Positions 25,555-33,221 of a stretch of 38,560 bases of DNA are shown piece by piece. Every line of letters starts with the position of its first letter. Positions within the stretch are counted from its first letter, which is position 1. Source of the stretch: Bacillota bacterium (lineage in GTDB: Bacteria > Bacillota > UBA4882 > UBA8346); assembly GCA_023401925.1 (NCBI GenBank), contig JAEXDA010000072.1:1-38560 (forward strand), read 5' to 3'. The notes below the pieces were generated by a model. That model made no database searches and had not been told where the DNA came from. It saw only the letters and a list, made by a program, of their open reading frames with translations. The position numbers and the translations under genes are program-made.

Positions 25555-25559
25555 TCAAC

Positions 25560-25573
25560 TGAAAGCGCTTCTA
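25560..25573 (+). promoter_or_regulatory. cre-like site upstream of the ABC importer
   Basis: TGAAAGCGCTTCTA matches the CcpA catabolite-responsive element (TGWAANCGNTNWCA) at all but two fixed positions, around an AGCGCT core. It lies 75 nt upstream of the binding-protein start, between the dehydrogenase stop and the gene. Catabolite repression or a LacI-family operator is plausible. Confidence 0.5.
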
Positions 25574-25647
25574 AAATCCCGGGGCTGAAAGAAGGTGATA
25601 CCACAAAGTTAAACTTGATGTTAGTGATTAAAAAAGGAGGGAAACAA

Positions 25648-26943
25648 ATGAAAAAGACACATCTTTTATTATCTGTCATGTTGATTTTTGTCTTTGCCTT
25701 CTCAAGTATCATTAAGGCTGAATCACCTATTACTTTACGATTTTGGATTCACCAGCATCCCCCGGAAGTCCAGTACATCCAAAATGTATTAATGCCGGAG
25801 TTTAAAAAGACACATCCTAATGTTAATATCGAATTTTCGTATTTCCCGGGCAAGGATTATGTAGAAAAGCTAATGGTAGCTAACGCCACCGGAACAAGCC
25901 CCGATTGTTTCGATTTGGGTGACTATTATTATCCCGGTTTCATTGCCAAGAAATTACTGGCGCCGGTCGATCCCAACGCATTTGGGTACAAAACTACGGC
26001 TGCATTGGAAAAGACCTATCTTAAAGGCAGTCTTTCCGGTATGAAATTTAAGAATCAGTTATATGGGATTCCCATTCAACAAAATTCGTTTAGTTTGTTA
26101 ATTAATACTAAACTTTTTAAAGAAGCGGGTTTGGATCCCCAAAAAGATTACCCGAAGACCTGGGCGGATATAGCGCGCGTCGCTCAAAAATTAGTTAAGT
26201 ACAATAAGGATGGCCGGATGATTCAGGAAGGATTTGACCTGCCGTATAATGGTCCGTATTGGGCAATGTTTACGTTTGATCCTTTAATCCGGCAATATGG
26301 TGGTTCAGTATTAACTTCCGATGGCAAGAAAGCCGCTTTAAACAGTAAAGCTGGGGTAGCTGCTCTAACGATGTGGCAAGATTTGCTTTATAAACATAAA
26401 GTGGGGGACGCAAACATTACAACAGCCACAGCCGCAGTTCCCAATGAGGACTTCACTGAAGGCAAGGTGGCCATGTGGACTACCGGTCCGTGGGCGCTGG
26501 ATCAGGTGAAAGTGAATCCTGAGGTCTATCAGAATACTATTGTTGTGCCTTATCCTCAAGCCAATCCTGCAAAGCCGGCCACCATGCAATATGGTTTCTC
26601 ATGGAGTGTTAGCTCCGGCATCAAGGATTCCAAAGTGAAAAAAGCCGCTTGGGACTGGATTGCCATGGCATCCTCCAGTCCCACCGACTGGTTGTTGAAA
26701 TTGGGTTTCCCGCAACCGAAATTGGACTGGTACAAGTCGAAAGAAGCTCAGAGTTTCCCGTTTCTGGATGTTTGGATGAGCGATTTATCCCAGGCGAATT
26801 TTTTACCGCGTTCAGAATATTATGACGAAATCAGTGCATCAGTTGACCGGGCTATCCAACGTTGTATGTTTGCCAAGATGGATCCGAAACAATCGTTGGA
26901 TATTGCAGCTAAGGAGATTAATAAAATTTTGTCCGGAAATTAA
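25648..26943 (+). CDS. Extracellular sugar-binding protein of an ABC importer
   Basis: The substrate-binding subunit of a CUT1-type importer, SBP family 1 (UgpB/MalE-like). I take the ATG at 25648 with AAAGGAGGG upstream (431 aa). The signal peptide ends in SSIIKA followed by ES and has no lipobox Cys, so signal peptidase I would release it. The mature protein has RFWIHQHPPEVQYIQNVLMP, QLYGIPIQQNSFSLLINTKLF, and AMWTTGPWALDQVK motifs of the family. A long hairpin follows the gene before the permeases. Ligand unknown, presumably a sugar or sugar acid. Lack of a lipid anchor is unusual for a monoderm Gram-positive. Confidence 0.92.
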   Translation: MKKTHLLLSVMLIFVFAFSSIIKAESPITLRFWIHQHPPEVQYIQNVLMPEFKKTHPNVNIEFSYFPGKDYVEKLMVANATGTSPDCFDLGDYYYPGFIAKKLLAPVDPNAFGYKTTAALEKTYLKGSLSGMKFKNQLYGIPIQQNSFSLLINTKLFKEAGLDPQKDYPKTWADIARVAQKLVKYNKDGRMIQEGFDLPYNGPYWAMFTFDPLIRQYGGSVLTSDGKKAALNSKAGVAALTMWQDLLYKHKVGDANITTATAAVPNEDFTEGKVAMWTTGPWALDQVKVNPEVYQNTIVVPYPQANPAKPATMQYGFSWSVSSGIKDSKVKKAAWDWIAMASSSPTDWLLKLGFPQPKLDWYKSKEAQSFPFLDVWMSDLSQANFLPRSEYYDEISASVDRAIQRCMFAKMDPKQSLDIAAKEINKILSGN

Positions 26944-26955
26944 TAAGCGTGTGGA

Positions 26956-26990
26956 AGATAAGGATTCGGGCTAGGTCCGGATCCTTATCT
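26956..26990 (+). repeat. Intercistronic hairpin between binding protein and permeases
   Basis: AGATAAGGATTCGG (26956-26969) pairs with CCGGATCCTTATCT (26977-26990): 14 bp with one G-U pair, around a 7-nt loop. No U-run follows. Such hairpins between the binding-protein gene and the membrane genes of ABC operons stabilise the upstream mRNA and let more binding protein be made than permease. Confidence 0.65.
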
Positions 26991-27012
26991 AAGGTATTGG
27001 GGAGGGATTGTA

Positions 27013-27900
27013 ATGAACAATAGTATCGCCAGGCCCAAAGGGTCATTTCAATTTGGGATCAACTTGTGGGGAATTGCTTTTATCCTACCGGCTATCTTCT
27101 ATTTTGTTATTTTTAAATTTTATCCAATGCTTAAGGCTTTTTATATCAGTTTTTTTAAGTCGGATCTGATTGGTCGAGATATTTTCATTGGTTTTGGAAA
27201 TTACCTTGCGCTTGCTAGTGACAGCCTATTTTGGCAGTCGATCGGAGCTTCGGTTTACTATGTGGCTGGGACCTGCATTCCAATTTGGCTCTTCAGTCTC
27301 GCCTTAGCGTTATTAATCTCTAAGCTGGGTCGCGGGAAGAATATTATTCGTTTATTATATTTTATACCGGTAATTATGTCGCAGATTCCAGTTGCGTTAG
27401 TTTGGAAATTTATGTACCATCCATTGGGACTTATTAATACATTATTACATAGCTTTGGGATTGGACAACTTAATTGGTTAACCGATCCGCAACTGGCGAT
27501 GCCTGCTTTGCTAATCCCCGGTATCTGGCGGGGTACTCCATATTTCATGATTATCTTTTTGGCCGGCTTGGAGGCCATTCCCGAACAATATTATGAAGCG
27601 GCCCGGATTGATGGTGCTACGGGTTGGAAGGCTTTTCGTCAGGTTACATTGCCATTGTTAAAAAATACTACCGTTTTAGTAATTATTATGTCGTTGATTG
27701 TTGGCTTAAAAGTCTTTTTAAATCCTATGGTCATGACCGGCGGCGGTCCTGGGGGCGCAACTAGGGTATTGCCATTATTGATTTATCAAACCGGTTTTCA
27801 GTTTTTCAAAATTGGTTATGCTTCAGCTATGTCAATACTGATGTTTGGGGCAATTATGCTGTTAACGCTCTTACAATTCAAGATTTTTAAAGCTGAATGA
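27013..27900 (+). CDS. ABC sugar permease, MalF/UgpA-type
   Basis: The first transmembrane subunit of the CUT1 importer: 295 aa with six predicted membrane helices, beginning with FILPAIFYFVIFKFYP. The cytoplasmic ATPase-contact loop EAARIDGATGWKAFRQVTLP (EAA motif) is intact near residue 195. GGGGAGGG precedes the ATG. It is followed by the second permease after 12 nt. No ATPase gene is present in the cluster, so a shared MsmK/UgpC-type ATPase encoded elsewhere is expected. Confidence 0.93.
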   Translation: MNNSIARPKGSFQFGINLWGIAFILPAIFYFVIFKFYPMLKAFYISFFKSDLIGRDIFIGFGNYLALASDSLFWQSIGASVYYVAGTCIPIWLFSLALALLISKLGRGKNIIRLLYFIPVIMSQIPVALVWKFMYHPLGLINTLLHSFGIGQLNWLTDPQLAMPALLIPGIWRGTPYFMIIFLAGLEAIPEQYYEAARIDGATGWKAFRQVTLPLLKNTTVLVIIMSLIVGLKVFLNPMVMTGGGPGGATRVLPLLIYQTGFQFFKIGYASAMSILMFGAIMLLTLLQFKIFKAE

Positions 27901-27912
27901 AAGGAGAATTCG

Positions 27913-28743
27913 ATGAACACGCAACGAATGAAAGCCCTAAATGGAATTTATTATACGATCGCGATTGCAGGAGCGTCAATGATAGTGGTACCGTTCTTTT
28001 GGATGATATCGACATCACTGAAAAATGTGAATGAAGTTTTTGCTATTCCAATCGAATGGCTACCGAAAGTTTTTCAATGGGGAAACTATGTTACAGCCTT
28101 TTCTCGGTATGATTTTCTTTCCTACTTTAAAAATAGTATTGTCGTTTCAGTCAGTGTCACGGTATTAAACTTGTTAATCTGTGCTTTTGCCGGTTATAGC
28201 CTGGCTAAATTTAAATACCGGGGACGCAAAGCGATATTTATTATTATTTTAGCTACCATGATGCTCCCGTTGGAAGTCTTAATGGTGCCTTTGTTCTTGA
28301 TTACCAAACAATTGAATATGTTAAACTCGTTGCAGGGACAAATTATTCCGATGGCGGTTGATGCATTCGGCATATTTTTAATGCGCCAATTCATGTTGGA
28401 AATACCTGATTCTTTACTGGAATCATCAAGAATTGACGGTGCTTCAGAACTTCGGATTTTTTTCCAGATCATTATGCCCCTTTCCAAACCGGCACTTGCG
28501 GCTTTAGGGATCTTTACTTTTAGGGAAATTTGGGATGCATATATTTGGCCATTACTGATTATTACTCAAGATACCTTAAAAACGGTACCTTTGGGCATGA
28601 CCATGTTTGAGAATGCTTACGTTACCATGTATCATGAGCTAATGGCTATTGCCACAATTGCCGTCTTACCGATGGTGATTATTTTCTTCTTTATGCAGAA
28701 TGCTTTTGTTAAGAGCATGACCATGTCCGGTATTAAAGATTGA
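27913..28743 (+). CDS. ABC sugar permease, MalG/UgpE-type
   Basis: The second transmembrane subunit, 276 aa with six predicted helices. It starts with a helix ending VVPFFWMISTSLK, has the typical CUT1 segment FAGYSLAKFKYRGRKAIF, and the EAA loop reads ESSRIDGASELRIFFQIIMP near residue 170. AAAGGAG precedes the ATG. It pairs with the preceding permease. The second MDR gene starts 40 nt later. Confidence 0.93.
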   Translation: MNTQRMKALNGIYYTIAIAGASMIVVPFFWMISTSLKNVNEVFAIPIEWLPKVFQWGNYVTAFSRYDFLSYFKNSIVVSVSVTVLNLLICAFAGYSLAKFKYRGRKAIFIIILATMMLPLEVLMVPLFLITKQLNMLNSLQGQIIPMAVDAFGIFLMRQFMLEIPDSLLESSRIDGASELRIFFQIIMPLSKPALAALGIFTFREIWDAYIWPLLIITQDTLKTVPLGMTMFENAYVTMYHELMAIATIAVLPMVIIFFFMQNAFVKSMTMSGIKD

Positions 28744-28783
28744 TATATCAGTATAAATTTTGATATCTATAGGGGGTTTTAGC

Positions 28784-29875
28784 GTGAAATATGATATTCC
28801 TGAGACGATGAGAGCAATGGTGCTTACCAAACCCGGAGAATTTGAGGTCCAAACGGTACCAGTTCCTAAACCCGGTCCCGAGGAAATCCTCTGCCGAATC
28901 GGCGGAGTAGCTATCTGTGGAAGTGATCCGGAAATTATAAAAGGTGATTTAGCCGGTACTTGGCCCCCGTTTTATCCATTTATTCCAGGTCATGAATGGG
29001 CCGGAAGAGTGGTGGCTGTGGGTGAGGGAGTAATTTCATTTAAGGTTGGAGACCGGGTGGCTGGTGAAGCTCATAAAGGATGCGGTCATTGTCTGAATTG
29101 TTTAAATGGCCGTTATACCTTATGTTTAAATTATGGCAAACCGGAAAGCGGACACCGTCATTATGGTTTTATCACCAACGGTGCTTATGCCCAGTATTGC
29201 ACTTATCATATCAAGAGCATTACTCCCATGCCGGATAATGTTACATATGCTGAAGCTGCGATGGCCGACACAGCAGGAGTAGCGTTGCATGGATTGGAAC
29301 TGGCGGGGATTGTTGCCGGCAGCACCGTAGCAATTATTGGACCGGGGCCGATTGGGATGATGGCTATGAAAATTGCCAAAGCATTAGGAGCCGCTAAAGT
29401 AATCGTAGTTGGACGGGGTTCGCGATTGGAATCTGCCGGTAAACTTGGTTGTGATGCCACAGTTGACTTCACTAAATGCGATCCGATTGAAAAAGTACGG
29501 GAGTTGACCGAAGGATTTGGGGTTGATACTTGTATTGAATGTTCCGGTGCTGTCGGTACTTTAAACCAAAGTATTCGGATGGTGAATAAAGGCGGGCATG
29601 TCGTTTTACTCGGGGTAGCTAAAGATGGTGTTATGGAAGAAATTCCTTTTAAATATACCACGCATAATGAAATTACCATTCACGGTTCCCGCGCCAACCC
29701 CAATGTGGGCTGGAAAATCATGAAGCTTATTTCCAGCGGTAATATTTACGTCAAGGATTTGGTGACGCACACTTTTGATTTGGAAAATGTAGCCGAGGCG
29801 TTTGATACCTTTATTAAACGAAAAGACGGGGCGATGAAGGTGGTTATTTATCCAAATGGCGGTGAGCAAATATGA
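28784..29875 (+). CDS. Second zinc-dependent MDR dehydrogenase
   Basis: A medium-chain dehydrogenase of 363 aa, distinct from the one at 24538. I take the GTG at 28784: AGGGGGT lies 7 nt upstream. Motifs are AICGSDPEII (catalytic zinc Cys), PFIPGHEWAGRVVAVGEGV, the structural site CGHCLNCLNGRYTLC, and the NAD-binding VAIIGPGPIGMMAMK with VDTCIECSGAVGT. The order fits sorbitol/threonine dehydrogenase-type polyol dehydrogenases. Its stop codon overlaps the start of the next gene (ATGA), implying translational coupling. Confidence 0.9.
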   Translation: MKYDIPETMRAMVLTKPGEFEVQTVPVPKPGPEEILCRIGGVAICGSDPEIIKGDLAGTWPPFYPFIPGHEWAGRVVAVGEGVISFKVGDRVAGEAHKGCGHCLNCLNGRYTLCLNYGKPESGHRHYGFITNGAYAQYCTYHIKSITPMPDNVTYAEAAMADTAGVALHGLELAGIVAGSTVAIIGPGPIGMMAMKIAKALGAAKVIVVGRGSRLESAGKLGCDATVDFTKCDPIEKVRELTEGFGVDTCIECSGAVGTLNQSIRMVNKGGHVVLLGVAKDGVMEEIPFKYTTHNEITIHGSRANPNVGWKIMKLISSGNIYVKDLVTHTFDLENVAEAFDTFIKRKDGAMKVVIYPNGGEQI

Positions 29876-30807
29876 GTAGAGATTGCGTCGTGATAGTCGG
29901 CAGCGGCCTCATGGGAAGCGGTATCGCTGCCATAAGTGCGTTGGCCGGGAACAAAACGATTCTGGTGGATACTATTATCTCCAAAGCCGAAACAGGAATC
30001 AAAAACGCCATTAACAATATTGACGAACTGGTGGCAAACAATCTCGCCGATCAAGCAGCGGCTGGTCATGGAAAAGAGTTATTAATACCATCCGGAAATT
30101 TAGAAGAGTCGCTTCAGCAAGCCAAAATGGTGGTTGAGGCAATCTATGAAAATTTACAAGCCAAACAAGAACTCTTCGAAAAGATGGATTGGCAATTACC
30201 AGTGGAGGTTCCTATTCTCTCAAATACCTCCGGACTAAGGATCACCGATATTGCCGCTAGGGTCAAGCATCCGGGCCGAACCGTTACAACTCATTTTTGG
30301 TTTCCCGCCCATCTGGTGCCCCTGGTTGAGGTGGTCGTAGGTGAACAAACTGACGAGGCTGTGGCGGTCACGGTGAAGGAAACTCTGGCAAAGTGGGGCA
30401 AAGCTCCGGTGTTAGTCAGAAAAGACTTACCGGGTCAACTGGCCAACCGGATTCTTCAGGCGGTGATTAGGGAGGCTGTCAACATCGTGGCAACTGGATT
30501 AGCTTCACCTGAGGATGTCGATACTGCAGTTAAGATGGGAATGGGAATCAGGTTTCCGGCTTGGGGGCCTTTGGAGCATATTGACGCAGTTGGGTTGGAT
30601 TTGGCTGTAGCAGTTCAGGATAGTGTATTGCCGGAGATTAGCAGTGCTACTGAAACCAATCGGTATCTGACGGAATTGGTCAATAACGGTGATTTAGGAT
30701 ATAAGACTGGAAAAGGGATTTATGACTGGTCGCAAAAGGATATGGATCAATTAGCTCGGGGGCGCAATGAATTTATTATTCATGCCCTAAAAAAAATCAG
30801 AAAGTAG
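29872..30807 (+). CDS. 3-hydroxyacid dehydrogenase of the 3-hydroxyacyl-CoA/L-gulonate dehydrogenase family
   Basis: A 311-aa NAD-dependent dehydrogenase. The Rossmann motif VVIVGSGLMGSGIAAISAL begins at residue 6, NTSGLRITDIAA and the catalytic THFWFPAHLVPLVEVVVG (His of the His-Glu pair) follow, and the C-terminal 3HCDH domain has GLASPEDVDTAVKMGMGIR and GYKTGKGIYDW. The family includes hydroxybutyryl-CoA dehydrogenase, carnitine dehydrogenase and L-gulonate 3-dehydrogenase. Its location among polyol dehydrogenases, a lactonase and sugar transporters makes a sugar-acid 3-dehydrogenase more likely than a fatty-acid enzyme. It overlaps the preceding gene by 4 bp and the following reading frame begins at its stop. 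Confidence 0.85.
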   Translation: MSRDCVVIVGSGLMGSGIAAISALAGNKTILVDTIISKAETGIKNAINNIDELVANNLADQAAAGHGKELLIPSGNLEESLQQAKMVVEAIYENLQAKQELFEKMDWQLPVEVPILSNTSGLRITDIAARVKHPGRTVTTHFWFPAHLVPLVEVVVGEQTDEAVAVTVKETLAKWGKAPVLVRKDLPGQLANRILQAVIREAVNIVATGLASPEDVDTAVKMGMGIRFPAWGPLEHIDAVGLDLAVAVQDSVLPEISSATETNRYLTELVNNGDLGYKTGKGIYDWSQKDMDQLARGRNEFIIHALKKIRK

Positions 30808-30815
30808 TGACTGCC

Positions 30816-31928
30816 ATGAAAAAAGATATTTATGTATATGTGGGGACCTATACCGAAGCTATAAAATTCGGGACCGGACAAATTCTTCAGGGCAAGGGCG
30901 AAGGAATCTATTTATATAAGCTGGATCTATCTGACGGGCGGTTGATATTTGTATCGAAAACTCTTGGAGTGGTCAATCCATCATATTTAACACTAGCGCC
31001 TTCCGGTAAATACTTATATGCCGTGAATGAGTTGAAAGAGTTTAACGGAAAAGCCTCTGGCGCTGTGAGCGCTTTTACAGTTGAAAGCGGAACGGGCCGT
31101 TTGAACTTTATTAATCAATTACCTACCGGGGGAACCGATCCCTGTCACGTCGCAGTGAATGATCAGGAGAGTCATGTTTTTGTGACGAATTTCATGAGCG
31201 GAAGCATTTGTATATTTCCAATTTTGAAAAATGGCGCACTGGGGCCATCCAGTCAATTTATTCAACATGTGGGATCCAGCGTTAATAAAACCAGGCAAGT
31301 CGGTCCCCATGCTCATTCCCTCGTGTTCGACCGGCTGAACCAATATGCCTTTGTACCCGATTTGGGTCTGGATAAGTTGATGATCTATAAAACGGATTTC
31401 TTTTACGGTAAACTGGAGCCGTCACCAGTGGAGTCGTTCAATACGGAGCCGGGTTCCGGCCCTCGGCATTGCGTCTTTCATCCGAATGGGCTCTATTGTT
31501 ACCTAGTGAATGAACTGAACTCCACGATCGCGGTGTTGTGTTTTGATCACCTGAGGGGTTGCTCCACAATAATGCAATCCGTACCGATGATTCTGGTGAA
31601 TTATGAAGGTGAAAATTCCGGCGCTGATATTCAAATTCATCCCAGCGGCGAATATATTTATGGATCCAACCGAGGGCATAATAGTATTGTGATCTATAAA
31701 ATCGACCAGAACACCGGATTGCTTTCAGGCGTGGGAATGGAATCATCGAACGGGGAGATACCGCGTAATTTCGCCATCGATCCGACCGGGGAATTTTTAT
31801 TGGTGGCCAATCAGGATACAGATAATGTGGTGGTGTTTAAGATTGAGAATCATACTGGAAAACTGAAAAAGATCTCCGAGGTGAAGGTACCCACTCCGGT
31901 GTGTGTGAAACCCTATTTGATGGGTTAA
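30816..31928 (+). CDS. Lactonase family (6-phosphogluconolactonase-type, 7-bladed propeller)
   Basis: A cytoplasmic lactonase of about 370 aa, with no signal peptide. The N-terminus DIYVYVGTYTE and the blade motifs SYLTLAPSGKYLYAVNE, TDPCHVAVND, GPHAHSLVFD, GSGPRHCVFHPNGLYCYLV, GADIQIHPSGEYIYGSNRGHN and NFAIDPTGEFLLVANQDT are those of the Pgl/YbhE family. The ATG at 30816 is preferred over the GTG at 30807, although neither has a strong ribosome binding site. As the last gene of the cluster it would open a sugar lactone made by one of the MDR dehydrogenases. Whether it acts on phosphorylated or free lactone is not evident. Confidence 0.88.
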   Translation: MKKDIYVYVGTYTEAIKFGTGQILQGKGEGIYLYKLDLSDGRLIFVSKTLGVVNPSYLTLAPSGKYLYAVNELKEFNGKASGAVSAFTVESGTGRLNFINQLPTGGTDPCHVAVNDQESHVFVTNFMSGSICIFPILKNGALGPSSQFIQHVGSSVNKTRQVGPHAHSLVFDRLNQYAFVPDLGLDKLMIYKTDFFYGKLEPSPVESFNTEPGSGPRHCVFHPNGLYCYLVNELNSTIAVLCFDHLRGCSTIMQSVPMILVNYEGENSGADIQIHPSGEYIYGSNRGHNSIVIYKIDQNTGLLSGVGMESSNGEIPRNFAIDPTGEFLLVANQDTDNVVVFKIENHTGKLKKISEVKVPTPVCVKPYLMG

Positions 31929-32181
31929 TAAACGGGATTACCGTGAAAACATACAATCAGTCGGTTTCTTTGTCTCTGAAAAGGTTTATCTTGCCAGAAT
32001 CCTAGCTAAACGTGAGATCTTCGGATATATCGAAATTGATTACAACAATCGAAAACTCGTCATTCTTCAATTAGTGGTACTAACCCCGAATATTTCGAAA
32101 TTCAAAGGATATCTGCTTAATTTACTGTCTACTTTGGTGAGGGAAGCTCAAAATGATGGTTTTAAACTAATTTTTCGATAG
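31921..32181 (+). pseudogene. Startless reading frame, possible gene remnant
   Basis: Directly after the lactonase stop an 86-codon frame runs from 31921 to the TAG at 32179. It lacks any ATG, and only late GTG/TTG codons exist, with no ribosome binding site. The translation (SVGFFVSEKVYLARIL, REIFGYIEIDYNNRKLV, LLNLLSTLVREAQNDGFKL) has the composition of a real protein and faintly recalls a GNAT acetyltransferase C-terminus. I read it as the tail of a decayed gene. It precedes insertion-sequence debris. Confidence 0.4.
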
Positions 32182-32267
32182 GCGTCAGAAGAGGAAATAC
32201 CATATCAGCCTGTGTAAAAATAATAGAGAAATAGCGGCAAAAATCGTATGGAGATCTTTCCAAAAAA

Positions 32268-32480
32268 TAGAAGGCTCTATTGCCTTTGTAATGCCTCCCC
32301 AGTTTATTTTTTTCCAATACATTGATTATTCTTTTGAGATTGTATGTGCAATAAGGATTCCGTTCGTACATTTTCCGTTCCTCTAGTTAGAAATTGTGCG
32401 AATCCTAATCCACTCTTCACAGTGCCAAACGGATGCTCCACCAATCCTGCCGCTTTACCTGTAAAGGTATAATCATTGAT
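32268..32480 (-). pseudogene. IS1182-like transposase remnant (C-terminal, frameshifted)
   Basis: Two overlapping minus-strand frames together spell the end of an IS1182-type DDE transposase: LVEHPFGTVKSGLGFAQFLT, then RGTENVRTESLL in one frame, then YNLKRIINVLEKNKL in another after a frameshift near 32370. The VEHPFGTIK and NVRTE / YNLKRVINIL pattern is characteristic of this family's C-terminus. The upstream part is missing, cut by the palindromic element at 32482. On the left, GGCTCTATTGCC near 32272 could be a decayed terminal repeat. Confidence 0.75.
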
Positions 32481-32481
32481 C

Positions 32482-32618
32482 AAAAATAAAGCGGGCTGTT
32501 GCAAAAGATTTTTAATGGATAGCGATATACAATATATTGGCAAGCAATCATAAGCTGGATTCAATATATTGTATATCTCACCATTTTTTAATTATTTTGC
32601 AACAGCCCCTTTATTTTT
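32482..32618. mobile_element. 137-bp palindromic MITE with IS1182-like ends
   Basis: The ends are inverted repeats: AAAAATAAAG plus GGGCTGTTGCAAAA at 32482-32506 (with one extra C) against TTTTGCAACAGCCC and CTTTATTTTT at 32595-32618. GGGCTGTTGCAAAA resembles the terminal repeats of IS1182-family elements. Inside, GATATACAATATATTG (32524-32539) is the exact reverse complement of 32562-32577, and flanking ATGG/CCAT segments also match, so the whole element is close to one long hairpin with a 22-nt loop. It sits in the transposase remnant. Confidence 0.7.
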
Positions 32619-32707
32619 AAAGCTTTGGTCATATCCGCGTTAACAGCTTGCTGCATTTTTGGAGTTACATAGGCGCATATATTTTGTATTATTTAGGTTA
32701 TGGTATA

Positions 32708-33085
32708 TTAACTTTGTAGAGAGGAATTGGGTTCCTTTCGATCCATATATTCCTTGCCCCATTTTCCCATCATGTCCAATACCGGAATAAAACTCTTCCC
32801 TTTAGAGGTAAGCCAGTATTCAACCTTGGGAGGCACTTCTTTATAAACTTCTCTGTGAACCAGTCCGTCATCCTCCAATTCTCGTAGCTGTCTCGTTAAT
32901 ATCCCTTTTGAGATATTGGGTAATAGTCTTTGGAGTTCGTTAAATCTTCTTATTTGTTGGCTCAGATACCATAAAATAATGATCTTCCACCTGCCAGCAA
33001 TCACATTCTGTGCAAACAGTAATGGACACACCGATTCACGCTCTTCTTCGGAAGGTGGTTCCAGTGGAAATTTGAATTTAGCCAT
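32708..33085 (-). CDS. HxlR-family transcriptional regulator
   Basis: A 125-aa winged-helix regulator of the HxlR/MarR-like DUF24 family: CPLLFAQNVIAGRWKIIILW, then FNELQRLLPNISKGILTRQL, RELEDDGLVHREVYKEVPPK and VEYWLTSKGKSFIPVLD. A GAGGGA ribosome binding site precedes the start. It is divergent from a QorB-like gene, the same arrangement as E. coli ytfH/qorB (ytfG), so it probably senses quinone or electrophile stress through its conserved cysteine (near residue 20). A minus-strand promoter is visible in the shared intergenic region. Confidence 0.92.
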   Translation of the reverse strand: MAKFKFPLEPPSEEERESVCPLLFAQNVIAGRWKIIILWYLSQQIRRFNELQRLLPNISKGILTRQLRELEDDGLVHREVYKEVPPKVEYWLTSKGKSFIPVLDMMGKWGKEYMDRKEPNSSLQS

Positions 33086-33129
33086 ATATTTTCCCTCATT
33101 TTATAATGGTATTGTTTTTGCGACTATGT

Positions 33130-33158
33130 CATATAAAAATGCCTACTGTTATTTTCAA
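33130..33158 (-). promoter_or_regulatory. Promoter of the HxlR-family gene
   Basis: Read on the minus strand, TTGAAA (33153-33158) and TATATG (33130-33135) are exactly 17 bp apart. The start codon lies 45 nt downstream of the -10. The divergent gene's promoter must overlap this region, but I see no equally good match. Confidence 0.6.
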
Positions 33159-33221
33159 TACTTTTAATATATTCTACACTTGAAGGTAATTCAATATAAA
33201 AAATTATTGGGGGCAAAGAAA

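Noticed and set aside
31062..31085. cre-like TGAGCGCTTTTA inside the lactonase gene
   Set aside because: Lies within a coding sequence at codons that suit the protein, and has several mismatches.
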